DNA of 64,000 bases from Lasiodiplodia sp. COLG20 (GCA_009801085.1 VNWV01000001.1:6200001-6264000), one strand, 5' to 3'. Positions 30,332-42,420 are shown, counted from the stretch's first letter. Translations and numbers: made by a program. Notes: generated by a model not told the origin, from the sequence alone.

Positions 30332-33070
30332 ATGAGCTACCATCAGGCTCCCGGAGCCACCTATGATGGGTCCAGCGAAGGCCTCCACCGGAAGGGCTCC
30401 GTGAAAGCTGCAAGGGAACGTGCCCAGGCCGAGCAGGAGCACTACCTCCGTTCCGACTACTACGGCCAACCATCGCGCCCGCCGCTGCCAACGTCGCAGT
30501 ACAATGTCCGTCCACCCACGCGCCCTCAGGCCAATCCTACCCCACCCTCAAGCTCCGGCCGGGAAATGTCGCCCTCTCCCGGCCCCAACTGGCCTCTGGC
30601 TGACGACAGCCACCCCGTCCAGGACAGCCCGTCGCGTCAAAAAGGCCCGCCGCCCCAGCGCCCCCCGCGCCCATCTTACGTTCCCTCCATTCTAGATCCC
30701 ACCAGGCCGGACCCTACTCTGCTCGCTCCACCAGCCCCGAAAACACCCAGGCGCAGGGAGCCTGAACCCGAACCACTCTCGCCCTCCGACTACGATGACC
30801 AGCTGCTCTCGCCCACCTCCTACTACCCCTCGCCCCGAGAGCATCGCCCGGTAACCACCTCTTCCATGGCCTCGGTCTCGTCGCTCGGCTCCATTCCCGA
30901 CTTCCCTGTCCCGGTGCCAAACATGCCTCAATCACGGAAAAGCCCGAACCTTGGTCCCCCGCCGTCTGCCAGGAGAGGCCCTTCGTCCTACTACTCGCAG
31001 ATGTCGTACGTTTCGCCCATTGTCGAGGAGGCCGAGTCCAACAGATCGCACAACTCTTTCGCTTCGAGCAACGTCATTCCCAACGCCGACGGCTTCTATT
31101 TCGACGAGGACGCAACCCCCTCCGAGGAGGACCTGCCCATGGCCAGTCCCTCAACCATCACTGGGAGCGATCGATCTTCACGGGTGACGGACGACGGGGA
31201 TCAGGCTGGCCTTGTTAGGCATGCCAGCCTTGGCAAGCGGGGGAAGCCGTCGTTGACGACAATTAAGAGCGTGGACAGCTTTGACAGGATAATAAGGAAC
31301 AATGAAAAACAAAAGAAAAGTGCCGTGGGACAGGGCATCATGGCAGCTGGCGCTGCTGGTGGTGCATTTGCTGCTGGATACGGCAATTCCCGGGATCCCG
31401 GCTATCGATCGTCTTCGAGGCCTGACAGCGAGGCCCTGAGTAGCGGTACCGGTCTTTTCCCGCCATCGGCATCAGGATCTTCGGAATCGGTGAATTCGGT
31501 TGGGTTGAAGAGGCCAATGAAGTCTTCTCCTCTGGCTCGCTCCGAGGACAATAGCCCCGATTCTCCTGTTGACCCGAGGGTGGATCAGATTCTGGGTGGG
31601 CTGGAAAAAGGCGGTGCGCTTGGAGCAGGCTACAGCAACCCGAAGAGGGGAATGTCGCTAGCCGACCGTGTCGGCACTCGGCGCCCGCCCCGCTTGAACG
31701 TCGATGCTGTTCGGGATGCCGAAGCTCGTGGAAGTCTCACTAGTCTGCCTGATCTGATTAGACGCGCTACTCGCCTCGCTTCGAATCTCGACCGCGGCAA
31801 GACCGCAAGTCGAATGGACATGGAAATGTGGGAGAAGGGCGGAAACGACAAAGCTTGGGAGGCTGGGCAGCGCCGGGCATCCTCACTCTCCGACATTCTC
31901 ACATCATTTCCTCATCCAGGCATCGGCACACCAACTGGCGAGAGGAATGGATCACGGCCCGTTTCCCGCTGGCCCTCTGGCCTTGGTCAGTACGAACAGC
32001 ATCATGATCCGGACGCCGATCCCCGGGAGAAGAAGAAGCAAGGCAGGCGATGCTGCGGCATGCCGCTCTGGTGCTTCGTCATCCTCATGCTCATTCTTGT
32101 CCTGCTTATCGCCGCCGCCATTGTCGTTCCCGTTGTCTTGATTGTCCTTCCGAAGCAAAACAGTAGCGATGCCAGTTCGAGCGCCGATTCAGCTCTTGCT
32201 CAGTGCCAGCAAAACTACGCGTGCGAGAACGGAGGTAGCAGCGTCGTCAATCCGAGTGGCCACTGCAGCTGCATGTGTGTCAACGGTTTCACCGGCGATC
32301 GTTGCACTACGGAATCCGAGGAGGGCTGCACGACCACTACTATCGGAGGACGGAACGCCACGATTGGCTCTGCCATGCCGTCGCTCATCTCGACCGCCTC
32401 CGATTCCTTCCAGATCCCGCTCAGCGGAACCGAGCTTCTCTCCCTGTTTTCGTCCTCAAACCTTAGCTGCACAGCTGAAAACGCGCTTGTGACCTTCAAC
32501 GGCGTTTCCGCGAATAAGCGCTCCATCGATCTGCCTCCTCACGCCCCCATGCCAGTGGTTGAGGTTGCATTGGAGAACAATGCCAAGCCTGCCAATGACG
32601 CGCCTTCAACTGCGTGTACCTCGTCCGTCCCGATTGTCACTCCTGCCCCTGAGCTGAAGTTCCTGGCCGTTCGCGATGGTTCTTCGTCTGGCACCGACGA
32701 TGCTGCCACCAGATATGGCATCGTTTACGACTCTTCTCCGGCAAGCTCCAATGTGTACTACAGCTCCTATTCCTCAACCGCCACTGGCTCCGCCGCTGCC
32801 TCCGCCACGTCATCAGCCCTTTCCGTCAGCAAAAAGCGACTGCAGTTCGCGCGTATCGGGGTCCTTTTCGTATTCCAGGAAAGCAATGATTTGTCGAAAG
32901 CTGTCACGGCGCAGGAAAACCTCCAGACCTATTTCAAAGAATATGAAGAGGGTGACAAGGATGCAACGGCAGCCACTGCAGTCAGCTTGGGTAACGACTT
33001 TGCAATCGATCTCAGCCAGTGGCATATCACACTACCAAATGGTACGCATGTGGGGCATCTAGTTGAGTGA
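30332..33070 (+). CDS. Single-pass membrane protein with EGF-like domain, 912 aa
   Basis: Single exon. The order is: a 570-residue Pro/Ser-rich cytosolic part with many predicted phosphosites; a juxtamembrane basic/cysteine stretch (KKKQGRRCCG) that could be palmitoylated; one membrane helix at about residues 575-603 (LWCFVILMLILVLLIAAAIV and on); an EGF-like domain at about 624-657 with six cysteines (CQQNYACENGG, then GHCSCMCVNGFTGDRC); and an extracellular domain rich in Ser/Thr ending near DLSQWHITLPNGTHVG. There is no N-terminal signal peptide, so it is probably a type II protein. Fungal proteins of this layout are known only as EGF-domain proteins of unknown role, probably at the cell surface. 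The start MSYHQAPGAT is in good context. Confidence 0.8.
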   Translation: MSYHQAPGATYDGSSEGLHRKGSVKAARERAQAEQEHYLRSDYYGQPSRPPLPTSQYNVRPPTRPQANPTPPSSSGREMSPSPGPNWPLADDSHPVQDSPSRQKGPPPQRPPRPSYVPSILDPTRPDPTLLAPPAPKTPRRREPEPEPLSPSDYDDQLLSPTSYYPSPREHRPVTTSSMASVSSLGSIPDFPVPVPNMPQSRKSPNLGPPPSARRGPSSYYSQMSYVSPIVEEAESNRSHNSFASSNVIPNADGFYFDEDATPSEEDLPMASPSTITGSDRSSRVTDDGDQAGLVRHASLGKRGKPSLTTIKSVDSFDRIIRNNEKQKKSAVGQGIMAAGAAGGAFAAGYGNSRDPGYRSSSRPDSEALSSGTGLFPPSASGSSESVNSVGLKRPMKSSPLARSEDNSPDSPVDPRVDQILGGLEKGGALGAGYSNPKRGMSLADRVGTRRPPRLNVDAVRDAEARGSLTSLPDLIRRATRLASNLDRGKTASRMDMEMWEKGGNDKAWEAGQRRASSLSDILTSFPHPGIGTPTGERNGSRPVSRWPSGLGQYEQHHDPDADPREKKKQGRRCCGMPLWCFVILMLILVLLIAAAIVVPVVLIVLPKQNSSDASSSADSALAQCQQNYACENGGSSVVNPSGHCSCMCVNGFTGDRCTTESEEGCTTTTIGGRNATIGSAMPSLISTASDSFQIPLSGTELLSLFSSSNLSCTAENALVTFNGVSANKRSIDLPPHAPMPVVEVALENNAKPANDAPSTACTSSVPIVTPAPELKFLAVRDGSSSGTDDAATRYGIVYDSSPASSNVYYSSYSSTATGSAAASATSSALSVSKKRLQFARIGVLFVFQESNDLSKAVTAQENLQTYFKEYEEGDKDATAATAVSLGNDFAIDLSQWHITLPNGTHVGHLVE

Positions 33071-33653
33071 AAGTTGGCTTGAGGTAGCTGTGACGATCTC
33101 AGATTTCATCTATTTCCTATGCAGCAAATCAGATATCAACTTCAACCATCGCACATCATCTATCAATCACCGACCTCCACAAAACCCACCCATCTCTATA
33201 CCCAAAACTCTCATCTATCACTCACGCCTTATATCGCCAGCCTCGACCTCTTTTTATTTCTTTTAGTACTGTTAATTTTCTGCTTTCTCGCTGTTCACTA
33301 GAGCATTGGTCCCGGCGTCCACGATTCCGACACATCATAGCCCTCTGCTTTTGTACGTTTTTTTTTTTTTTCCTTACCTCTCCGCTTTGCTGCTGCGTGT
33401 TAACGGCCAAGAGACGGCACACCACGAAAGTAATAGCTGGCATTTAATTGGCTACTGCAGCAGCCTTTTTCTCTTATTTCTTATTCGATTCTTTGTGGTT
33501 CAGTGGGATACGGAAGAACTATACCCTTCTCTCATATCTCACTAGAGATATTACACTCTACTTACAGCCCCCTCTCGCAGCCGATGGCTAGCGCGAAGAA
33601 AAGCTGGGGTGTAGAATATAACGTAACTATGCCCCAGGGAAGTTAACATATGT

Positions 33654-33734
33654 GGGTAGTTGAAGCTATCGTCCGGACGTATATGTAAAATTTTTAATTC
33701 GACATTCTCGTCCGGATGATAGCTTCACCTACCC
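33654..33734. repeat. 81-bp foldback element (clear copy)
   Basis: Left arm GGGTAGTTGAAGCTATCGTC, right arm ending GGATGATAGCTTCACCTACCC; nearly perfect inverted repeat with an AT-rich loop. The right flank (ATGATATGAG then A-run then CAAATCC) is the reverse complement of the left flank of the copy at 42276. Confidence 0.9.
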
Positions 33735-33795
33735 ATGATATGAGAAAAAAAAACAAATCCACGCTAGCCATCGGCCGCGAGAGGGGACTGTACAT

Positions 33796-33878
33796 GGGCA
33801 GTTGAAGCTTATGTCCGGATGCTTTTGTATAAATTTGAAACCTACATTTGCATCCAGGTATCTGTGTTTCAACCGCCC
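33796..33878. repeat. Foldback element, diverged subfamily (83 bp)
   Basis: Left arm GGGCAGTTGAAGCTTATGTC, right arm ending TGTTTCAACCGCCC. It lies 61 bp from the previous copy. Its right part with the flank ATGCAAAAAG is also found at 48713..48786. Confidence 0.75.
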
Positions 33879-34263
33879 ATGCAAAAAGTGTTCTGTCTTT
33901 TGTAAGATATGAAAGAGCGAAGTATTTGCAATCCGTTGGAGGAAATCGGTTTGTGTATGTGGGGTTGGGATTTGTTGTGATACCTCTCTGCGCTTTTTCT
34001 TTTTGGTATGGTACGATTGGTGGTCTTTTGTCTTTTAAATCGAAATGTCTCAACGACATTGCATGCGTTGTAGTCCACTGCCAAGCCTGTTGACTGGGCG
34101 TGGAGCAGTTGGAAACAAGTAGCTGGAACGGCATTAGCTTAGACATCATTGCTATCACAAGCTTTCTTTTCCCATGTTGGAAATCACGTTGACGTTGTTT
34201 GGTGACGACGTGAAGGATAGAGCCCTTGAACATCTTTTCTGTACGAGAGACCGAAACAAACGT

Positions 34264-34344
34264 GGGCAGTTGAAGCTATCGTCAGGATGTATATGTAGAA
34301 TTTTTAATTCGACATTCTCGTCCGGACGATAGCTTCAACTACCC
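34264..34344. repeat. 81-bp foldback element (clear copy)
   Basis: Left arm GGGCAGTTGAAGCTATCGTC, right arm ending GATAGCTTCAACTACCC. The interior is nearly identical to the copy at 33654, including the TTTTTAATTCGACATTCTCG core. Confidence 0.9.
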
Positions 34345-34651
34345 ATACGTTGTTTTGTTTTGTTCTTTGTTGTTAAAGTGAAAAGGATGAGATATAGTTA
34401 TCCTCCAGAAGCTCGCTTTTCTTCGCGCTAGCAATCAGAACTTGAAGCTGGCGGCATTGGGTCTTTTGGGCGAACTGTGCGGTTGCTTCTCAACACCATT
34501 GAACTGTCATTGGTTCCAACCGTGTTTGGGGGTGAGTAGGGTGTTAGTATGTTCGTTGATTGAATTTGTGCTGCTTGCGCTTAGGCTCGCATTCCGTTGA
34601 GCCCTGAGACTCTACCTTGTCTCTTTTCGAGAGATAGAGCACTCTTGCTGT

Positions 34652-34732
34652 GAGTAGTAGAAGCAGTTGTACGGATGTAGATGTAAATTTTAAATTTAAC
34701 ACTTTCTTAGTTGGTATTTAACTAGTCACGTA
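34652..34732. repeat. Decayed foldback element
   Basis: Left end GAGTAGTAGAAGCAGTTGTA followed by GGATGTAGATGTAAATTTTAA; the right arm is strongly diverged. Assigned by the left arm and spacing only. Confidence 0.4.
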
Positions 34733-35293
34733 GGTAGGGTGCGGAAGGTTATATATTAGGAATATTTCGCTTCGAATGCACAAACGTACCTACATGGCCA
34801 GAGTCTTAATGCTCGTCCCCATTAGACTTTGACTTCCAGAACTTCTCTATAAACGGCGCAGATACAGACCGTCTCTAAGCCGTGATCCTTAGGGTCAACC
34901 TGACTATACCCCGTGTATTCACGTTTCTTGAAGCGGAGTGAATCTTAGAAGATTTCTAAGGGGCAGCTGCCGTCGCTACGTATCTATACGGTCATCATCT
35001 CGGCGTTTATCGCGCGTGCGTACAATACCATCCCATACGGACCTCAGCCTTTTGTTAAAGAAACGGTCGAAATTGTGAAATGTATACGATTCTTAATTAA
35101 AACTTCGTCCAATTAGCACTCAGTTACCAAAAGTATGCGCTTCAATATAATGCAATCGTTGGGACAGAGCTGCTCCGCAAATGCAGAGCAGTTTTGTGCC
35201 CAGGTAGCACCAATGATAGCCCGGGTTCACTTCACACCAAAAAAGGAAGTGTTCAAGTTTGGCTTAATTCCTCTGGTAGAACAGAAGAACAGC

Positions 35294-35300
35294 AAAAAAA
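35294..35300 (-). terminator. Pol III T-run terminator
   Basis: Seven T residues on the minus strand, 10 nt after tRNA-Pro(CGG), context TTCTTTTTTTGCT. Confidence 0.7.
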
Positions 35301-35310
35301 GAAGGTTATG

Positions 35311-35479
35311 GGGCTCAGCCGGGGATCTAATTACTGTTAGTTGTTGCTTGTATGAGGATCGAACTTAGGATGCTTACCGAACCCGGGACCTCGCACATAT
35401 CAGCATATTGCCGCTCAGACACCTCTTAGAGGTGCGGGGGTCGCCCGAAGCGCGAATCATACCACTAGACCACTGAGCC
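35311..35479 (-). tRNA. tRNA-Pro(CGG), second copy, two introns, second in the T loop
   Basis: Minus-strand exons 35479..35444, 35397..35378 and 35326..35311 are identical to the copy at 24056..24231: acceptor stem GGCTCAG/CTGAGCC, anticodon CGG, T stem CCGGG/CCCGG, discriminator C. Intron 1 (35398..35443, 46 nt, position 37/38) contains a hairpin CACCTCTAAGAGGTG. Intron 2 (35327..35377, 51 nt, position 57/58) begins GTAAGC, has AACTAACAG and ends TTAG. It shares GTTCGATCC near its 5' end with the first copy, but much of its remaining sequence differs while exons stay the same. That pattern is expected of real introns in working genes. The same 34-bp upstream box precedes both copies. Confidence 0.85.
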
Positions 35480-35513
35480 GTTGAAAGCGGAGTCCAGAAT
35501 TGTATCTGGAGTG
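35480..35513 (-). promoter_or_regulatory. 34-bp upstream box of tRNA-Pro(CGG), second copy
   Basis: Identical on the minus strand to 24022..24055 and directly adjacent to the tRNA 5' end, as at the first locus. Confidence 0.6.
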
Positions 35514-36478
35514 TCTCATTTGCTGGTGTTGAGATTTTCGTTGAAGTTTTGCCAATACATGGCTCAGGCCACGTGTGCGCGGGAACGCCCGCTTAAGCGA
35601 GATCCGTACCACTCGAGCCGAGATCTGTGCGAAGAGCCAATCATAATAAAGACATGTTTCGACCATATTGACGAATGTTGTCATGGTGCTATGAAACCCC
35701 CCCTTTTCACCATATTCTGGATTTGCTACGTCACGTCACGCTTACGCGTCAACAGCGATTAGAAACGCGTGCAAGTGGTGAGCACTTGATGAAATAGAGT
35801 TATTTCCGAGAAGTAAATGTCAGGAGTGACCTACACAATCCAGATCCAGACAAGTTTTTCCAAGACACCATGCTGCTATGTACCATGCAGTTCTCAACTA
35901 TCTCTACTCCTGAACTTGGAGCGGAGGCGATTCCATTAAGTTTATCTCAATTCGCCAACGAACGCGTTATGAGAATCAGAGTAATGGCGAAACAAAAGTG
36001 CTTGGTATGCGAGAGCACATACAGTTTGAACTGGTTCATCACCGACAACAGTCTGTTTTGAATCGGCTAACGTACTCATCCAGAATCGAGTGGCAAGGGA
36101 GGTGGACAGAGAGCGGAGATACAAGAAATATATACCACGCTTGTCGGCAGATTCCAAACTGTTGTGACCTTCGGGCTCGCCCAATCAACACTATATAAAC
36201 ATTGCACCTGTTTCAATGAGGGGTTGAAGTTCACTATCGATTGATACTGTTTAATGTCAACCTTGTCTTTATATTCGGATGAACTCTCTAACTTCCCACA
36301 CAGAACGTGTTACAATGTTATGGCTATGATGCTCACCAAAACAAGATATCCTCAAACGTCGAATCATCGCCCCCTTGATGCTGCTGACTTAAGAGGAGGT
36401 GTGGTACCTCAATGCTGTGTCGCAGAGGACTTGAGAACTCCACGCCTCGCTCCTGAGGCCGCTACACTCTTCCTACAT

Positions 36479-36559
36479 AGGTAGTGGAAGCAAATGTCTG
36501 GACGTAAATGCAGGATTCAAAATTGTACAAATGCATTTGGATACTGGATTTGATTCCTC
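36479..36559. repeat. Decayed foldback element
   Basis: Left arm AGGTAGTGGAAGCAAATGTC then TGGACGTAAATGC; the right arm has AAATGCATTTGGATACTGG. Arms still roughly complementary, termini eroded. Confidence 0.5.
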
Positions 36560-36697
36560 ATGGTCATCATAATCTGGCTGGATAGCTCATCGTTTGTCCC
36601 ACTGGATTCCCACATTTTATGTGTGGGAAACAGGCACGTAGGGCCAAAAGAAATTATTCTCCGCAACTATCTTTGCAGGCAGAAAGGGCACCCGACT

Positions 36698-36780
36698 TAC
36701 GTAGATAGATGTACATTGACGTCCGGACGGTAGCTTCAGCTACGTCCAGATGGTAGCTTCTTCTACTTACGTAGCGAGCT
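36698..36780. repeat. Foldback remnant: two right arms in tandem
   Basis: Contains ACGTCCGGACGGTAGCTTCA followed by a second right arm GTCCAGATGGTAGCTTCTTC, with TACGTAG at both edges. It looks like a rearranged copy or two nested copies that lost their left arms. Confidence 0.5.
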
Positions 36781-37047
36781 CAGGTGCTGATAGAAACTAG
36801 TTACTGATTTTGAACGTGCACATCCACACTGCGGAGTCGGTCTAGTAATCAAAAGCTTCTAAAATTTTATCCTTGACAAGCCTACTATCCGATCTACCGG
36901 ATCAAAATGGCAGTCAGTCGACTGCTTGTCTCTTCTAATGATATCTCATTGTTTCAAACATGCCCAGTTACCGATTGATCCTTTTCGTTTCACGCCAAAA
37001 GAAGACAGAACATCCCATCATACCGAACTCGCTTCTTCCGAAAGAAC

Positions 37048-39115
<2,068 letters not shown>

Positions 39116-40022
39116 GTTTCGCGAGAGGGAAGAATCAGAAAGTGAGGGAGCGAGGGGAGTCTGAGGAGCAGCAGCGGCGCGAGAAGACATGCTGGCGGCG
39201 GGCACTCGGCGGATATATATGGGGCGTTGGATGGAGTGGTGGCCGTTTCGGGCGAGGGCTTGGCTGGCGGGCAGGGATGCCGAAATTCAGCATGCGCGTA
39301 GTACGTAGAGCTAATGACAATCACACCCGGCTTGCCGCGTCAACAGCGTTGGTCGATGCGCTCCGCGGGACGTTGGCGTTGCGACTGGAATAGATTGGGG
39401 CCAGCCGGGCGTCTCAGCCTCCACACTCGGCGATTACGTCGCCGCCGCGATTCCTCCTTGTCCGTCCGCGCATGTTGCTGTCGCATGCGCGTGGCTTTCT
39501 GTCGCGACCTGCCGCGCCATTGAAAAGAGTTCCAAGGCCCTTGGCCCCGGTCACGTCATGACCAAGCAGCGCCGTCTGCCATTTTTTTTTTACTCCGGCC
39601 ACCTGGCGCCCGCACCTTGCTGGGTGGCCCCCCTCCGTCGGCTGACGGCTGCTCCACGCAACCACCGGGGCGTGCGCGATTTGCAGCGGAGAGGGGGCCG
39701 TGGCCCGTAGCGGAAGGCGAACTGGAATTAAAGGTTACTTGTTTCTCCAAAACGCCAAGCACCAGCGCTGATCAAGTCCATGCGAAACGCGGCCGCTGGC
39801 CGCCTCAATTGTCTGCCTGCGAACGGCAGGTGTCTATCTGTCCCCTTTTATATTCAATCTGTCCATTTTCAAGGAGCCCTCCCATGAACCCTGTTGATAT
39901 ATCCGCGCCCTGCAAATCAAAACGCCGTCCCGTAGCTGGGGCATCATGCTCATCCGAATGCTAACCAACGCCGATGCTAATATGCTGCAAAAAGAAATAG
40001 AAAGGCGATCGCCGCGGGCGCA
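39116..40022. other. Intergenic region, MET3 promoter side
   Basis: About 0.9 kb between MET16 stop and MET3 start. It contains TCACGTCATGACC at 39551-39563, a partial match to basic-leucine-zipper sulfur regulator sites, and a T run near 39583-39591. No other gene seen. Confidence 0.45.
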
Positions 40023-40978
40023 TCATGCCGCCCCGACGTGCGCCGACTCGAGCGCCTTACTTAGCGCCTCCTCCTGCCTCTTCCTCTCCTGCTCGGCCAG
40101 GAACTGGGCGTAGCGCGACTTCTTGTTGTGGATGCCACACTCGGACTTCTCGCGGCCCTTCCACCGGCCCGCACGCTCGTCCTCGCCCTGGGCCACGGGC
40201 TGCGTCGAGTGCCAGTCGCCCACGCTCTTGTAGCCGCGGTCGAGCAGCTCGTTGTACGGCACCTGGTACTTTTCGACGTAGCTCTTGACGTCGCTGAAGC
40301 TCCAGTTGGCGAGCGGGTTGATTTTGATCAGTCCGTCGTCGGCAATCTCGACGATGTCCAGATCGCCACGCTTGCCGCCCTGGCTCCGCCGGCGGCCCGT
40401 CAGGACCGCCTTGACCTGGAGCTCGGCGTAGGCGCGCTGGGCAGGCTCGACCTTGGCGACGAAATCATAGAGCTCCTCGTTGGTCTCCCACAGGCGGGCG
40501 CCGTGCTTGGCGGCGAAGTCGTCGGCCGTCTCGCAGCCGGCAGGCTTGTAGACGTGCAGGTTGAAGTGGCTGTACCGCTTCTTGACGCGGTCGACGAGAT
40601 CGTGCGTCTCCTGGAAGTGGTGCAGCGTGTCGAGGAAGATGAGGTCGACGTTGGTCTTGGTGGGGTTGGGCAGGCGCGACAGCATGTCAAGGGTCACGAG
40701 ACCGGTCAGGCCAAAGGCCGTGGTCTGGTAGAGCGACGGCAGCGTGATCAAGCACCACCTCAGGATTTCTGCATCCCCCTTGTTAGCAAGGCTCGCGGTG
40801 AGGCGCGACAGCAGTGAAACGCACCCTCGGGCTCAAGCTTGGCTAATTGCTGGTTGATGAACTTGAGGTGCTGCTTGCTGAAGAAGATGTCGGGCAGAGC
40901 AGCCTCGCTGGAGCAGCCGCTCGCATAGCCCGACTCAACCTCCCTGGGGGATTGGCAGTCGAAGTTGGACTCGGACAT
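40023..40978 (-). CDS. MET16: Phosphoadenosine phosphosulfate (PAPS) reductase
   Basis: Thioredoxin-dependent reductase that turns PAPS into sulfite plus 3'-phosphoadenosine 5'-phosphate. Model complement(join(40023..40768,40825..40978)), 299 residues; the 56 bp intron has branch GCTAACAAG. Exon 2 opens with EILRWCLITLPSLYQTTAFG, then VDLIFLDTLHHFQETHDLVD and LIKINPLANWS, all family blocks. The redox-active Cys is in ECGIH at about residues 261-265. The enzyme acts two steps after ATP sulfurylase, whose gene lies just downstream on the same strand; APS kinase is not in this window. Start 40978 (MSESNFD) is the first Met before the conserved helix. Confidence 0.96.
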
Positions 40979-42217
40979 GGTGGGGTCTCGCGTAGTGGGC
41001 GCAGGGGCTCTGTAGTGGCTGGAGAAGGCTTGTGGCGCGCTCGCTGGCAATTCCACCGGATCAGTTCGAGTTGAAGAGATGTTGGTGAAGAGAAGAGCGA
41101 AAGCGGAGGGAGACGAGTTAACTGGAGCCTCGCATCGGGCATATAACGCCGGCAAGCGCCAACGGCTCCATCTTTGAAATCACAGACCTGAAGGCATCAT
41201 AAGTTTTCTTGATCACGCAATTTTAGCGTGCCGAAAGCAGATGCCGTACGCGCCCTGCAGCCAATCGCCGTGCGCCGTTACAGCCGCGCCGCGCTGACTC
41301 ATTGCAACGTGCTGAGCAATCGAGGCGGCTGCTCCGACGCGCGACGTGCCTGGCGATGATGCAGCAGCAATTCCGCCGCCGTCGTCCGGCCTGCCTCAGC
41401 ACCTGCTGGCGATCGCGACGGCCTCGCAGTGCGGCTGATGGCTACATGTTGTCATCCCACGTGCAGCGACGCCTTTTCTTCAGCCCTACGCCCGCTGCGT
41501 CTGGAGGTCGGGCGGGCCCGGAGCGGGAGGGCGGCCAAGCGTCTTGCGTGCTTGTTTGTCAGAATCGCGCGGATGGCGCTGCCCGACGGCGGAAGTGGGG
41601 GCTTTTGCCATCCGATGTGGTTGCCAGAGTCGGATGAAGGGCCTGCCAGCCGCTGACAACCCGTCCGCTTTGACCCTTGCTCTTTGTGCGGCGCTCGCCC
41701 TGCTTAGAAATTGCGCTGACCGGTTCTTTGTGTGAGGGCGAAGCTGCGGAGCCATGGATCTCCGCCCCTATGGCGGACCGAGCCGGCCAATGATGTAACA
41801 TTGCCCTTTTCGTCGCTCCGCCATGGCATCATCACACATCCTTCTGTCGCGACCACCTCCAACCTAAATTCAACCTCGCCGCTCCATCTGGGGTTGACGC
41901 GTCTGCTCCAGCCCTCCGCATTTCCCCAGAGCCGGAGGCGGGTCCTTCTCAACCTGGATACTGAAGCGAAAGCAATGGCCATGCAGTTTTTCGTGTAGTC
42001 GGACATAGCGCGGATTTAGCACGAGCACCGCATCCCCATCTGAACTAGCTCTGCTACCTTGAGATCCATAGGGCGAGAAAAATCTCTCCGTACCCCACGG
42101 CGCTACCGTGCCCAACCGATATCCAGCAGACCGACAATTCCCTCGCCTTGGATTCGCCAAGCCCCGAACATCGGCAGCCCTGAATTGCCGATATTGCCGG
42201 CCGATTCTGTCTGTCAT
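40979..42217. other. Intergenic region upstream of MET16
   Basis: GC-rich to about 41.75 kb, then mixed. No gene with recognisable features; a candidate sulfur-control site is listed separately. Confidence 0.45.
41446..41463. promoter_or_regulatory. Candidate sulfur-control site (CYS3/MetR-like plus CACGTG)
   Basis: ATGTTGTCAT (41446-41455) matches the fungal CYS3/MetR consensus ATGRYRYCAT at nine of ten positions, and two bases later comes CACGTG (41458-41463), the Cbf1-type E box. The pair lies about 470 bp upstream of MET16. This is inferred from motif match only. Confidence 0.4.
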
Positions 42218-42229
42218 GGGTAGTTGAAG
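42218..42229 (+). repeat. Solo left end of foldback family
   Basis: GGGTAGTTGAAG preceded by CTGTCAT, then unrelated sequence. It is 58 bp from the complete copy at 42276 and may be a broken or partly captured end. Confidence 0.5.
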
Positions 42230-42275
42230 AAACACAGCTGATGGCTACTGTGGATTTGTTTTTTGCTCATATCAT

Positions 42276-42356
42276 GGGTAGTTGAAGCTATCGTCCGGAC
42301 GCATATGTACAATTTTTAATTCGACCTTCTCGTCCGGACGATAGCTTCAACTACCC
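42276..42356. repeat. 81-bp foldback element (clear copy)
   Basis: Left arm GGGTAGTTGAAGCTATCGTC, right arm ending GATAGCTTCAACTACCC, almost perfect. The left flank TTTTTTGCTCATATCAT is shared with copies at 7353, 23312 and 48109. Confidence 0.92.
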
Positions 42357-42420
42357 ACACGTGTTGTTTTTCTAAGAAAGAACTGAAGCATAATTATTCT
42401 TTACACTAGCCTCTGTATAA

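Larger units (their letters stand above)
33071..37047. other. AT-rich, repeat-bearing gene-free island
   Basis: Almost 4 kb without a convincing protein gene. It contains at least six members or remnants of the foldback family and one tRNA-Pro gene, listed separately. The remaining DNA has short frames only. A T13-class run is at about 33359-33372. Confidence 0.55.
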
